Assembly: GCF_905220565.1 (NCBI RefSeq) | Contig: NC_059421.1 | Span: forward strand, 5,227,501-5,291,500 | Length of the DNA: 64,000 nt | Source: Melitaea cinxia | Lineage: Eukaryota; Arthropoda; Insecta; Lepidoptera; Nymphalidae | Direction: 5' to 3' | The notes under the pieces: model-generated | Seen by the model: only the letters and a program-made list of their open reading frames with translations | Database searches by the model: none | What the model was told of the DNA's origin: nothing | Translations under genes and position numbers: made by a program | Shown here: piece by piece, positions 40,401-46,985 of the stretch | Numbering within the stretch: the stretch's first letter is position 1 | How the letters are laid out: the number at the start of each line of letters is the position of its first letter

Positions 40401-41567
40401 GCGCTTGAGTGTATAATTGTGTAAGCATGTAATTATGTTGCACATTTAAAATTGTGTCCTTATTTTTGTATCTACTGTTGAGATCTAAGATAATAGTAGA
40501 AAAAGTACATGTACAGTCCACTTGTCCTGTGTTCAAATGGCAGTTCTATTCTGTTATTCTCTTTAAAGTAATTTCTCTTCTTTTTGTTTCTAATTTAGAA
40601 AACGGTTTAAGGAATTATTTCAGCCAAACAGATTTAGAAGTGTATTTAACTTATGAACTTTTTACTTAAAAGCATAGACTACACTACAATGGCTAACATA
40701 GTTACAATGTCAAATGGGTTGCCTTTCCACGAATTCAGTTCCTATCGTTTTAAGCTGGCAGCTATAGGAAGTATGCTGGTTAAATTAAAAAAAAAACTCA
40801 AATCCAGTTTAAACCAGTTTTTTTTCCGGTAAAAACTAGTCAAAATCTGCTTACTGCTTTAGCTGTTATTACTTTGTTGTCTATGTTACAGTAATTATAC
40901 ATTGCTAACGCTAGTCGATCGTTTATCTGTCAAATATTGAGACTACCATTTATTCGATAATTTGCTATACAGAGATCGTTAAACCTAAACATTAAGGCGA
41001 GCAACTAAAGATAAATTTACAACACAAGCTATCTAGGCCATCTTACTTTAAAGGACTTTATTGATTTCCAAAGGTTCAGCTTAAACATTATAAAGATATT
41101 GGAAAATTTTTAAATATTCATGGATAAAAACTCATTTTATTTTTCAAGTATAATAATTGAAATGTGAAAAAATTGGAATATGAGCTAAAAATATATCATA
41201 AAAAAAACGTACTCCCAGACATGTATATTTATATTTTTTTTTTCTGTTGCTCGGTACGTGAGTGTAATTCTCATTTGAGTTGTTTGATGTCAGTTGCAAA
41301 GCAACGTGACTTTATCGACTTTCATTGTTATGAAAAATACAACATTTTGTAAAATATAAGTTAGCTTAAAACTGGAAAAAACTTGAAGTATCTGGTTGGG
41401 ACTGGATCTAATAATAATTTAATTGTTAATTAATTTATTACTTATAATATATGTTGTAAAAATTTCGTGTTTATAAGATTGCTATACAGGTATACAGTGC
41501 TACAGGTCTAAGATTTAACTTTTTTTCAGGTAACGGCAACCAGCAACCATTAGCGACGCATGTATAA
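4386..41567 (+). CDS. rst: roughest/kirre (Neph/Kirrel family) Ig adhesion receptor, 3' part, 17 exons
   Basis: Single-pass membrane receptor of the irre cell recognition module. In insects this family mediates cell sorting and axon guidance in the eye, myoblast attraction and slit-diaphragm formation. Exons: 4386-4477, 5162-5270, 21905-21980, 22291-22373, 23047-23149, 25351-25484, 26624-26747, 30313-30458, 30768-30921, 33843-34081, 34616-34783, 36006-36121, 37422-37564, 37800-37973, 38274-38380, 40196-40295, 41530-41567. All introns are GT-AG and the frame stays open for 701 codons plus stop. Order of parts: end of Ig2 (residues 1-66, with FTCQAQNTADRAYR), Ig3 (67-154), Ig4 (155-240), Ig5 (241-340), transmembrane helix (about 345-369) followed by QRKQRK, then a 332-residue cytoplasmic tail ending in THV. 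Ig2 to Ig5 spacing and the Ig2 motif fit Roughest/Kirre. I cannot tell rst from its paralogue kirre. Start codon, signal peptide and Ig1 are outside the window. Confidence 0.93.
4606..4678. repeat. Perfect 35-bp inverted repeat, 3-nt loop
   Basis: Arm 4606-4640 is the exact reverse complement of 4644-4678, separated by acc. It starts with cgtgttgattattttg. It lies in the intron between rst/kirre exons 1 and 2, 128 bases after the donor. Could be a fold-back transposon remnant or an RNA hairpin. Confidence 0.9.
5162..5270 (+). CDS. rst: rst/kirre exon 2: end of Ig2
   Basis: Acceptor gcag ends at 5161 and donor gttagt starts at 5271. The exon encodes the second cysteine strand (FTCQAQNTADRAYR), a hallmark of this family, and an N-Q-T glycosylation sequon. 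It ends in phase 0. Confidence 0.9.
5424..5455. repeat. Perfect 15-bp hairpin, 2-nt loop
   Basis: Arms tgacgtactcacata and tatgtgagtacgtca flank tc. In intron 2 of rst/kirre, about 150 bases after the exon 2 donor. Confidence 0.8.
5812..6085 (+). mobile_element. Poly(A)-type retroposon copy, near full length
   Basis: Runs from ctgaggtagggcacagcaag through gcagcccgactggggtagta, tgagtaaggtgaccagagct and ggtgagccgtacgcttgttt to an A tail after gacctagtgac. A good reference copy for this family in the window. Confidence 0.7.
7062..7210 (+). mobile_element. Helitron-like repeat fragment
   Basis: Starts tactagctgtggcccgcggt, the usual opening of this family, and includes tcaattcgaaccaatagtt. The far end is lost. 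Confidence 0.5.
7240..7495 (+). mobile_element. tRNA-derived SINE family 3, decayed
   Basis: Contains a B-box remnant (ggtttgattcccgg), ttttccggtaagggttacgt and the tail ggcctttgcccagcaaaggg, like the copies at 17475 and 28640. Confidence 0.5.
8792..8864 (+). pseudogene. tRNA-like sequence, copy 1
   Basis: The 7-bp acceptor stem (cgttcca/tggagcg), a short D arm (gct/agc), a 5-bp anticodon stem (ctgac/gtcgg) and a 5-bp T stem (gcggg/cccgc) all pair. The anticodon loop acggtca has C at position 33, where U is nearly universal, and C at 37, so it is more likely a tRNA-derived repeat than an active tRNA. If read as a tRNA the anticodon would be GGT (Thr). Confidence 0.6.
9064..9136 (+). pseudogene. 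tRNA-like sequence, copy 2
   Basis: Same fold as copy 1, with the anticodon stem improved to ccgac/gtcgg. Same non-canonical anticodon loop. Confidence 0.6.
9200..9515 (+). mobile_element. RTE-like LINE 3' region
   Basis: Reads taaaaggcgactaaggaata, ttccactaccaccttgaaac, gccgaagacgggcagcatcg, cccagcgtggtgactatggg, then ggaggcctatgtccagtagt and a gctgatgtgat end. The same blocks occur antisense at 18980-19235 and 46770-46985. The class (RTE) is inferred from the TGATG-type end. Confidence 0.55.
10520..10775 (-). mobile_element. tRNA-derived SINE family 3
   Basis: Antisense copy: cagcctgtaacatcccattg (tail), gagttggcggatatattccc, then caagcaggaatcgactcctt (B-box complement). Same order as at 19870-20205. 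Confidence 0.6.
10783..11078 (-). mobile_element. Poly(A)-type retroposon copy with long A tail
   Basis: Antisense: a T-run of about 23 (the poly(A) tail), then cactaggtcggcaaacaagc through ttgagcaggaaattcctgct and gccctacctcagtt. Full set of family blocks. The long uninterrupted tail suggests a fairly recent insertion. Confidence 0.7.
11595..11845 (+). mobile_element. LINE 3' fragment followed by inverted-terminus repeat piece
   Basis: The block ggaggttcttgccgattctt, tctgcagaatctgtgttcc recurs antisense at 32405-32720. From 11765, aaaaactgacttcaattatt and gtagacgaaaa belong to the 'aaccgacttcaa' family. Confidence 0.5.
12105..12460 (-). mobile_element. Decayed poly(A)-type retroposon pieces
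   Basis: Antisense fragments: gtcgaggtacttaccctgtt, gattttgagctggatgtttc, then ctcaggagctctagttatct and ctatttcgctgtgatcttcg, diverged from the family at 10783-11078. Confidence 0.45.
12620..12905 (+). mobile_element. Poly(A)-type retroposon copy
   Basis: From aaatagggcacagcagaaat through ccccgactggggtagttcct and gagtaaggtgaccagagctc to gccgtacgcttgtttgccaa and an A-rich tail. Confidence 0.7.
13800..14020 (-). mobile_element. Helitron-like repeat fragment, antisense
   Basis: The end reads cgagtgtatccgcgaggtgt then aactagtttt, the complement of the actag...cgcgg opening. Inside are cgtaacgaaacttggtactt and cccgacaatcccacgggatc, also seen in the copy at 46082. Confidence 0.5.
15378..15545 (-). 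mobile_element. tRNA-derived SINE family 2
   Basis: Antisense: gtaagcaacttaatgcttct, gtaacaggcgaccg, an AT-rich middle, then ctgcgccaacgggctagtca (head). Same order as at 54163-54368. Confidence 0.6.
16380..16560. mobile_element. Helitron-like repeat fragment, decayed
   Basis: Contains tgtgtgttattctattacgc, tagctgaatatcaatagtaa, and gggtgaaaccgcgaggtgc, which resembles the end of the 13800-14020 copy. Orientation is consistent with antisense. Confidence 0.4.
16762..17170 (-). mobile_element. Poly(A)-type retroposon copy, with adjacent MITE fragment
   Basis: 16762-17020: antisense gtcggcgaataagcgtacgg through ttttctgctgtgccctgcct. 17035-17170: ctctctctctttctatcttc, taacgctctcggcac and gcataaaggagttttatag match the 34989-35119 mini-element. 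Confidence 0.55.
17475..17822 (+). mobile_element. tRNA-derived SINE family 3, long copy
   Basis: Head ccggtgtagtggtgcgcgta, then gtcgtctaaaacactgacag, a B-box remnant (ggtttaattcctgctc), tttccggtttcgatgtctat, and a tail with agaggcctatgcc and gactgtgataggctgaaatg. Confidence 0.6.
18980..19235 (-). mobile_element. RTE-like LINE 3' region
   Basis: Antisense copy of the 9200-9515 element: cagcctattgcagtctctac, ggttggtgatcgcagggctg, gctgctgcccgtcttcagct, ccaaggtggtagtggaactg, cttagtcgcctcttacgaca. The 66-codon open frame here is a by-product. Confidence 0.6.
19870..20205 (-). mobile_element. tRNA-derived SINE family 3, full copy
   Basis: Antisense: cattcagcctgtaacgttct (tail), ccgagacatgtcggggagag, agcgggaaccgaacccgcaa (B-box complement), gtgttttagacgactacgcg and caccactacaccagagcgg (head). 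Confidence 0.7.
21692..21731. repeat. 16-bp perfect inverted repeat
   Basis: cgccatctatcggaat (21692-21707) and attccgatagatggcg (21716-21731). A second, imperfect inverted pair follows at about 21750-21787 with gttccgatggatggcg. The unit ends about 115 bases before the exon 3 acceptor. Confidence 0.7.
21905..21980 (+). CDS. rst: rst/kirre exon 3: start of Ig3
   Basis: Acceptor gcag ends at 21904 and donor gtaagt starts at 21981. The exon encodes VTYAPRVKVHV and on to EGKNATI; the YAP(R/K)V junction between Ig2 and Ig3 is typical of Roughest/Kirre/Neph. It ends in phase 1 and lies after a 16.6-kb intron. Confidence 0.92.
22291..22373 (+). CDS. rst: rst/kirre exon 4: first cysteine and Trp of Ig3
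   Basis: Acceptor tttacag ends at 22290 and donor gtaaat starts at 22374. The exon encodes NCVADGNPNNLTYKWFING, with the first Ig3 cysteine and the core tryptophan, and ends in phase 0 with ...NTSEL, a glycosylation sequon. Confidence 0.92.
22640..22870 (+). mobile_element. tRNA-derived SINE family 2
   Basis: Head ctcgtttgcgtagtttgtag, B-box gttggttcgattcccac, then gagtctgggtgtaatatata and tail acacaagcattaagttgctt and gaacaggcgaccgtg. In the rst/kirre intron between exons 4 and 5. Confidence 0.65.
23047..23149 (+). CDS. rst: rst/kirre exon 5: end of Ig3
   Basis: Acceptor ttttag ends at 23046 and donor gtaagt starts at 23150. The exon encodes KITNVTKAHNG and on to LKCVVQNEVG, the second Ig3 cysteine strand. 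It ends in phase 1 at the Ig3/Ig4 boundary. Confidence 0.93.
23238..24130. repeat. Degenerate direct repeats around a MITE
   Basis: The motif ccttgactttg...gattttgacaatg recurs near 23241, 23427 and 24068, with a further part copy at 24163. The second and third copies share tagtagtt.tt...gattttgacaatg and lie on either side of the MITE at 23528. Confidence 0.5.
23528..23950. mobile_element. MITE with TIRs, about 423 bp
   Basis: The left end tgaagtaaaacctcttta and right end (complement) tgaagtaaaacttctttg form terminal inverted repeats. The interior holds gagagcgttacgaaaagtg and agttgagggggagatataag. A shortened relative is at 34989-35119. No transposase is encoded. Confidence 0.6.
24905..25195. 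mobile_element. Copy of the 'aaccgacttcaa' repeat
   Basis: gttttaattacatcgacgag, caacgtaggtagacgtaaaa, agtcaagtaaatacgcatta and gaagtcggttagaa give both ends, inverted relative to each other. It sits just upstream of exon 6. Confidence 0.6.
25351..25484 (+). CDS. rst: rst/kirre exon 6: first half of Ig4
   Basis: Acceptor gtttag ends at 25350 and donor gtaagt starts at 25485. The exon encodes PPSFRNRPQDVEAEIG, then the first Ig4 cysteine (TLSCDVDGYP) and the core Trp (EIEWLHY). It ends in phase 0. Confidence 0.95.
25545..25605 (+). mobile_element. SINE family 2 tail fragment
   Basis: tattaagtttcttaccttag and gaacagacgaccgtgtg match the 3' end of the 22640 copy. Confidence 0.45.
26624..26747 (+). 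CDS. rst: rst/kirre exon 7: second half of Ig4
   Basis: Acceptor ttttag ends at 26623 and donor gtaagt starts at 26748. The exon encodes RVGKTANLSLTV and the second cysteine strand GRYLCKASVEG. It ends in phase 1 at the Ig4/Ig5 boundary. Confidence 0.95.
27105..27302 (-). mobile_element. tRNA-derived SINE family 3
   Basis: Antisense: gtgcgctccgaggcacggta, gaccgggaatcgaacacgcg (B-box complement), gtgtttaggcgccgctgac, and attgcatcaaagcg (head). Confidence 0.55.
28060..28262. repeat. Dispersed repeat ending in a 10-bp hairpin
   Basis: agggttccgt and its complement acggaaccct at 28217-28255 enclose a T-run, preceded by gacagacagacggacaataa and gtgatcctata. This hairpin end is common in insect transposons; the class is not certain. 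Confidence 0.45.
28640..28915 (+). mobile_element. tRNA-derived SINE family 3, full copy
   Basis: Head gctctggtgtagtagtgcga, B-box ggtttgcgggttcgattccc, ttttcggtttcgatgtctgt, cgttaagccgtcggtcccgg, tactcatagtagggaacata, and tail gccctatgcccagttggatg with acaggctgaatg. Confidence 0.75.
30313..30458 (+). CDS. rst: rst/kirre exon 8: first half of Ig5
   Basis: Acceptor tatag ends at 30312 and donor gtaagg starts at 30459. The exon encodes GPPKIISNHTQFGSQGD, the first Ig5 cysteine (NIECAAFA) and core Trp (IVWTFDG). The GPP..I opening is the usual start of Ig5 in this family. Confidence 0.95.
30768..30921 (+). CDS. rst: rst/kirre exon 9: second half of Ig5
   Basis: Acceptor actag ends at 30767 and donor gtgagt starts at 30922. 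The exon encodes DYAFLEELQSGGIVNSTLTI and then YKCNVSNEYGSDSIEI, with the second cysteine. The N(E/D)YG(S/N)D pattern is typical of Roughest/Kirre. It ends in phase 1. Confidence 0.96.
31049..31292 (+). mobile_element. tRNA-derived SINE family 3, decayed
   Basis: Head ctttgtggtgcagtagtgcg, gtcgcaaacgcgagggtacg, tcttcccatcgtgcattgga, tail gccagcagtaggacattata and gcctgaat. Confidence 0.5.
32405..32720 (-). mobile_element. LINE 3' fragment
   Basis: Antisense aatcaaaatcaaaaataact and ttattcaaatagaccccaa, then gattctgcagagaagaattg and gcaagaaactccacagttac. The second block is also at 11595-11760. Confidence 0.5.
33116..33142 (+). promoter_or_regulatory. Palindrome plus TATAAAA, possible intronic promoter
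   Basis: gcgctcga/tcgagcgc (33116-33132) is followed 4 bases later by tataaaa (33136-33142) in a locally GC-richer patch 700 bases before exon 10. No initiator or downstream start could be confirmed. Speculative. Confidence 0.15.
33455..33690 (-). mobile_element. Poly(A)-type retroposon copy, decayed
   Basis: Antisense: a T-run, tagatcggcaaacaagcgta, gatggtaagcgagc, caacactgcttgaaggcatt, ctcaccgcagaaacacaaca. It has an internal duplication or rearrangement and ends about 150 bases before exon 10. Confidence 0.6.
33843..34081 (+). CDS. rst: rst/kirre exon 10: transmembrane helix and juxtamembrane region
   Basis: Acceptor ttttag ends at 33842 and donor gtaagt starts at 34082. The exon encodes a hydrophobic stretch of about 25 residues (LLLILFGVTSG then TIMVAVVIMLVIL) followed by CQRKQRKNK, a basic stop-transfer signal that puts the C-terminus in the cytoplasm. 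The rest is acidic, polar juxtamembrane sequence. It ends in phase 0. Confidence 0.95.
34616..34783 (+). CDS. rst: rst/kirre exon 11: cytoplasmic tail
   Basis: Acceptor tacag ends at 34615 and donor gtactt starts at 34784. It encodes DYSNTGSDSTLCSN, GIPLAGTVPLSS and a tyrosine cluster (YQPYRYSNDYSDPAYSDYK), candidate tyrosine phosphorylation sites. Both ends are phase 0, so skipping this exon would preserve the frame. Confidence 0.92.
34989..35119. mobile_element. Shortened MITE copy, about 131 bp
   Basis: Left end tgaagtagaacctctttac; right end gcgcgtaaagaagttttact. The interior matches the 23528-23950 element antisense (tctctctctcaactcccgtt, ttttcgtaacgctctcgtca, caccagcttactccccaagt). Most of the long central part is missing. 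Confidence 0.6.
35129..35310 (+). mobile_element. Helitron-like repeat fragment
   Basis: Starts tactagcgacccgctcgtgc, then cgtttggttgcaaaaactat; includes aaatccattgcgtagtttta and acagacagcgggaagcgac. It directly follows the 131-bp MITE. Confidence 0.5.
35764..35945 (+). mobile_element. tRNA-derived SINE, family 1
   Basis: Starts gacgtgtgggcgcagcagtt (A-box-like) with B-box GGTCGCGGGTTCGATCCC, and a body like the copy at 325-480. It lies in the intron between exons 11 and 12 of rst/kirre, close to the acceptor at 36005. Confidence 0.6.
36006..36121 (+). CDS. rst: rst/kirre exon 12: cytoplasmic tail
   Basis: Acceptor cgtag ends at 36005 and donor gtaatg starts at 36122. It encodes VNGFGNGYQTYVHYGHDYTP, another tyrosine-rich block, and ends in phase 2. 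Confidence 0.92.
37422..37564 (+). CDS. rst: rst/kirre exon 13: cytoplasmic tail
   Basis: Acceptor aatag ends at 37421 and donor gttagg starts at 37565. It encodes a low-complexity Ser/Asn-rich segment (SINGSLPRSVDTPSVQYNAS, then QRAAKRQDSS). It ends in phase 1. Confidence 0.9.
37800..37973 (+). CDS. rst: rst/kirre exon 14: cytoplasmic tail with PPPY motif
   Basis: Acceptor catag ends at 37799 and donor gtaatt starts at 37974. It encodes RVPNGGIIQGVDVRYAATYG and, at 37928-37939, Pro-Pro-Pro-Tyr, a PPxY-type WW-domain ligand (residues 606-609 of the visible protein). Both ends are phase 1, so it could be skipped in frame. Confidence 0.92.
38274..38380 (+). CDS. rst: rst/kirre exon 15: cytoplasmic tail
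   Basis: Acceptor attag ends at 38273 and donor gtaagt starts at 38381. It encodes Ser/Thr-rich sequence (SHSITSPTSLASPQC and so on). It enters in phase 1 and ends in phase 0. Confidence 0.88.
39560..39985. repeat. Unclassified repeat, shared with 26930-26995
   Basis: gaaattggcgaaatcgacag ... aactgaaagccattatgccc is matched by gacattggcgaaatcatctg ... attgaaagccattttaaga at 26935-26990. The family is not identified. Confidence 0.35.
40196..40295 (+). CDS. rst: rst/kirre exon 16: cytoplasmic tail
   Basis: Acceptor atcag ends at 40195 and donor gtaaat starts at 40296. It encodes VGVTSSTTPQSPSSHYILAP and SNTTVTKK. It ends in phase 1. Confidence 0.88.
41530..41567 (+). CDS. rst: rst/kirre terminal exon 17 with PDZ ligand and stop
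   Basis: Acceptor ttttttcag ends at 41529. Its 38 nt encode GNGNQQPLATHV and a TAA stop at 41565-41567. The final Thr-His-Val is a class I PDZ ligand. The same C-terminal tripeptide is known in vertebrate Neph proteins, which supports both the exon and the stop. Confidence 0.93.
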
Positions 41568-44500
41568 ACGTTCCTAAAACTGTTTTCTAGTGTTGATTAA
41601 AGTTTTTTATTGAAATCGATACAGTGTTATGGATTAGTGAAATTAAGTGAATTTTCATATGAAAAGTGTAATCATTATTAAAAGTGAACGTTTTTATGTC
41701 ACAAATTCTATTTAAGTATTATAAAAAATATTTGGTAACTTTGAAAGTTTGAATATTAATGAAATTGGATAATAATATATATTTATTTTTGATGTTTTAG
41801 TATGATTTTTACGTTAGTTTATTGTATATTTTTTTTTTATTAACGTACTGTTTTTATTGTTATTTAGAAAGGCCATAGATTTTAAGTTAAAAAAGATTGT
41901 TTGTATAGATTAAAAAATAAAATGATTTATTTTATCTATACTTAAAATAAAAAAAAATGTTTAAAAATAGAATGAATATATTACTGTCCTTAGTGAATAC
42001 ATAAAACACACTTATTAAAATTGTCATAAAAGTTCTTTTGTCATAAATTCATTTTAAAACATTTATCGTCATGTAAATTATTGTCAATTTGAAATCATCC
42101 CATTGAGACTGGTCTTTGCTATGTATATAAAATTAAAAAAAAAAAAAAAAAACTATTGTACGATAGGAAATTTTAAACATTAACTTACCTTTTATCTCAT
42201 GTCAGAATTTTAACTTATCTGATAACTCATGTCAAAACTGGTCAACAAATGAATCGGTGACCATCTTTTTTTTTTGTATTTTAGTATTCGGTCTTCACCT
42301 TGCACTCCTTTTGTGCCTAAAACTAATCATAAAGAATTTTATTACAAATATTATTATTTAAAGTATATAAATCTTTTATTAATATGACTTTTTGAATATA
42401 TTAGATAAAGTAATATTTTAATGTGAAGAAAAAATAACAAGAAAATTTAAATTTTTAACAAAATTATTCAAATAATTATTATTTCACGTGTACTTTGCAA
42501 CCATTGATTATTTGTAGTATAAAAATCTCATTTGCCTTGAAGAAAATTTATTTACAAATTATTTAACCAATTTTATTTAAAAATTAAATGTATATTTTGT
42601 CTTCTTCTAACATATAATAATTATATAGTGCATGAGAGAGATGTGTATCAAAATATTATATTAGGAAATAATTATCACTTTTTTATTTTATTTTACATAG
42701 TTTATCAAAAAAATTAAATAATCAAAATTGTAGTATCTAATAGCTTTAATTCAAACAAATATTTCGTGCCATTACTTTACATATCAAGATTTACCGTTAA
42801 ATTTAAATACGTTACAAATTTATTGTCTGTCTACCCACAAATTTACAAACACATGCAAATTGAACAATACAATAACACTTATGTATTGTACTGTCTTTAA
42901 AAACGTAAATGGAATATTAATATGTATTATCGTATCAATTAAATAACACATAGATTTGCTTAAAAATAAAAATTTGAAAATATTTTTTTCAACCATAAGG
43001 TGATCCACGTTTAAAAAAAAACAGAAATAAAATAAGTTAACGTAGCAAAAATATCAATCAGTTAAAAAAATCTACATCTAAACATGCTTTAAGTAAAAAT
43101 GCAAATTGAAAAATAAAATGATATCGATGTATTACGTTTCAATGAATAAATGTTGATACAAAACATAATGTTGAAATAGCGTGCTCATGTATGTCAAACA
43201 AATTTATCACGTTTAAGTACTTTATCGATTTCATTCGTCATATACATGTTTAGATTTAAATTTAACGGTAAAATTAATAAACAATATCAAAATAAGTTCT
43301 TCCATTTTATTTTAAATGTTATTAAAATTAAAACGTCACATATTATAACATTTTTAGATAAATATCAATCTAGCTTGTCACTAATGCTCAATAATTATTC
43401 TATAGATAAAAATTGTTTTCTTTAAAATTTCGATCTAAGACTGATTAGACTAACAAACATACGAATATTTCATATTTCAATGAATTTTTACTTTATAATT
43501 CACTTTTTTCGATTGTAAACTTTCATAGATACATTAAATTTTATTATATATTTATGCAATATTCGAAATTTTTTAACCATATAACATATATGATGTCATA
43601 GTCACGGGCCACTCCAGTTATTCAAAATGACAATCGCGGTAATTTCCATATAACTAAAACTTTGATGATCCCTGATGGATTTAAAAAGTTATATCGCAAA
43701 TGATATTATACAAAATCCAATAAATTTAAAACGAAATCGAATAATGAAATCCGTGTAAAGTATTAATAAAAACTTTAAGAAATAAAAATTAATTAATATT
43801 GTATAGCTATGAATGGCCTAGCAATATGAGTTAAATTAAAAAAGTAATAAATGCTAAACTTAATCCTTTTTTCTTTCATAACTGTACACTTGTTCCAAAA
43901 CTTTCAAAATTATAGGGATTACGAAACTATGCGAAGCGCTTTATATAAATACTTAATACATATATTTTAACAAATTACGCTATTAACCTCGAATGTATCG
44001 ATTGTACATCACTCGCCACGCTTTTAAAATTGATGATACGTTCCTTGGTATAATTTGGCCCGCTACAATTAGATGACCTATTAAAATTTCATGAACTCCA
44101 CCACAAATTGCCGACAATACAAAACAAAATCGACAGACTATAAATAAATAAAAAATAAAACTATTTTAAATGTTAAAAGGTTTTCTTTTCTTTGACTCGT
44201 AAAAATTCGTTAAATATTCAACTGTTTATTATACACTTTTACCGCATGTATAACATCGCATTGCACATTTATATAAAATACGACTAATTGTATAACTCAC
44301 CTCACTAGAATGTTGACTACTGTTATTGTAACTTTTTTAAGTTAAATAAAAAATCTATAAGAAACGAAATAAATTTTCGAATGGCCTAGAAAGATTTAAG
44401 ACTCATAAAAATCTTTATATGAATTTGCAAACTATTGCTTAAAATCATCTCATCCGTCTTTATCTATTAAGTATAACTCGATCATTTGTGATTTCTTAAA

Positions 44501-45300
44501 ATACATATGTATATTCTATCATGTTTTATAATAAACGGAGAATTTTAAATTGTAATGTATATATTCTAAGCTCTATTTTACTTTTATTCTACTATATGTA
44601 TTTCATAAAACTAATTTATACATTTAAAATTATAATACATTACATAAATATTGAATAGAAAAACGTATCTGTCAATTATTATTCATCAATTCATTTAGAA
44701 ATCACAAAATTGAGTTTATTCCGTAGCTAAGAAATTTGTATATAGATAAATTTGCTTATACAATTACTATTAACTTTATTAGAAATGTTGAAATGTTAGT
44801 GTATAGTTAACTTAGTTACTACACATGAAAACAGGCATATTTCATTTCTTTAAAATCACAAATGTTTAACCGACTTTTATAGTAAAAATGTTTTCTAAAT
44901 TTGGTGTATAAATGAACACTAATCTAGATCTATAATGTATAAAAATATCATTCACAGCGGTATACAAACTGTAAAATAGATGTATAATTTAATGATACGT
45001 CAAACAAATGCTGTAGATGACATTTTTATACGATGTATAATTATTTTTTCTGTGATACATAGATTAAAGTGTGTGATTTCTGTTGTAAATAATCAATTGT
45101 ATAATGAATTATATTTAAGGAGTATGTAATTATTATACTGTAAAGCTTTCAATTTGGAACCTACTTTAGTTATTAGGGTAATGGTTTTTGTGGAGTGAGA
45201 AAATAGATAAAAAAGAGAATGAGAGTGTTATAAATTTGAAAGAAAAAAAAATGTATGTTAGTAAAATTGTACAAATTAAGTACTTTTCTAAATAAAACGA
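41568..45300 (+). other. Probable long 3' UTR of rst/kirre
   Basis: AT-rich sequence after the stop, with no open frame of note and almost no recognisable transposon, unlike the introns and the downstream region. AATAAA hexamers occur at 41916-41921 and 45291-45296. The second precedes the return of repeats and is my choice for the distal poly(A) signal. The extent is inferred; an earlier poly(A) site may also be used. Confidence 0.5.
45291..45296 (+). promoter_or_regulatory. Candidate distal poly(A) signal AATAAA
   Basis: Canonical hexamer about 3.7 kb after the rst/kirre stop, followed within 30 bases by TG/T-rich sequence (tatgtattttctcg). AATAAA is common by chance in such AT-rich DNA, so this is tentative. 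Confidence 0.35.
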
Positions 45301-46081
45301 AACTTTGGCCTATGTATTTTCTCGTTTTATTTATTATATAAATTATTTATCTATCCTACAATATATATGCCTATAATTAAAAACTATTTATTCACTAATT
45401 TGTTTGACTTTCCGTTGTTATGCAGCTGCTATTATGGCATTTGATATTTTCATTTTTAGGTTATTTTTTGTTTTGTTTTTTTTTAATTAAATGTTAAAAT
45501 TTCATTTGCATACAATTTTAATGAAATTAATTTGCCGTGAGACGTAAAAAACATTTGTAAAATATAAGGAATTAAAGTTTTGAGCAGACCCTAACTATAT
45601 TTTTGTTTAAACGAATCCCTAATTTTTTACCAATTATTCCTATCGAAATATTTGAAGCGTATAAAATTAATATCCAACTAAGCCTCTTTCATATAAGCCT
45701 CTTTTTCTAGGTAAGAGAAGGATTGGAGCTAAATCTAACCAAGTGTTGACGGATGTTACTTAACTAATTATAATCGAAAAACGTAATAGGTATATTTTGT
45801 ATCGTATTAGAATCTTTTCTGTCAACCACAAAACAATAATTCGCTGAATTCCTTATTAAATATAAAATCAAAACAATTTTCGGTCTTAATTTTTTTTAAT
45901 AATTTAATGAGCAATGGTAATTAATTAATGTTAATAGTAATTATAATTACTTATTATATGATTTCATTCAAAATAATGGTCTTTCGATAAATTGTATAAT
46001 GTTGTTTTAGTTGAATTTGAAATATCACCATTTAATTTAAAATCTAACATTTCTATGACAATTACGTATGTTGTTATGATA

Positions 46082-46285
46082 CTAGCTATTTTTCGCGGTT
46101 TCACCCGCATAGTTTACGATCCCGTGAGAATTTCGGGATAAAAGTAGCTGACTTATGTATCATTCTGGACCCCCATGTTACGAAGACTTACGAAGTTTCA
46201 TTAAAATTATGAACTAATAGTTTTATATGAGTAACAGACATACATCGATCGTCACAAGCTGTCGCATTTATAATATTAATAGGTA
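46082..46285 (+). mobile_element. Helitron-like repeat copy
   Basis: Starts actagctatttttcgcggtt and ends catttataatattaataggt, followed by a run of ten G. About 200 bp. Confidence 0.55.
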
Positions 46286-46585
46286 GGGGGGGGGGAGTTA
46301 TCGTGAAAATATGTCACAGCTAACCTTTACTTTACATTCATAGCTTAAAAATTTGATAACAGAATGTACATTTCAAATAAAAATACGCCCGCTTCGGTTA
46401 TTGGTTATTTCTGCTTTATTTTAACGTTTCGTTCGGTTCAACCTAGTTCTAGACTTTTATTGGAATTTATAACAGGGCGCAGTTCATCTCTATTTACATT
46501 GTATTCCGTTGTTTGTATAAAAAACATTTTATACGGTTATTTATTGATTTAATTAAGAGCATATAACATTTTAAACTTACAATAG

Positions 46586-46757
46586 ACTAGCTGTGACCCG
46601 CGTTTTGTTTGAATTTGAGAACAATAGCCTATAGTTTTCCTCGGTAAATGGACTATCAGACACAAAAAAAAAATCAATTTGAACCAGCAGTCTCTGAGAT
46701 TAGCGTATTTAAACAAATAAACTAAATTAACAGCTTTATCATATTAATATAGATGTC
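46586..46757 (+). mobile_element. Helitron-like repeat copy
   Basis: Starts actagctgtgacccgcgttt and ends with atcatattaatatagatg. The interior (tcaatttgaaccagcagt) matches the 7062 copy. Confidence 0.5.
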
Positions 46758-46769
46758 ACTCACACAACA

Positions 46770-46985
46770 ACTTCGGCCTATCGCAGTCCCACTGCTGGAT
46801 ATAAGCCTCCACAAGTTCGCTTTAAAAATGGCGTTAACTCATGTGTTTTGCCCATAGTCACCACGCTGGGCAGGCGGGTTGGTGACCGCAGGGCTGGCTT
46901 TGCCGTAACGAAGACGCTGCTGCCCGTCTTGGGCCTGTGTATTTCAAAGCCAGCAGTTAGATAGTTATCCCGCCATCGGTCGGAT
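46770..46985 (-). mobile_element. RTE-like LINE 3' region
   Basis: Antisense: cggcctatcgcagtcccact, caccacgctgggcaggcggg, gaagacgctgctgcccgtct, gcccgtcttgggcctgtgta, tatcccgccatcggtcgg. Truncated compared with 18980-19235. Confidence 0.6.

Noticed and set aside
46286..46300. G-run as a G-quadruplex
   Set aside because: It is one run of about ten G, not four separate runs; it may be a tail or sequencing-prone homopolymer.
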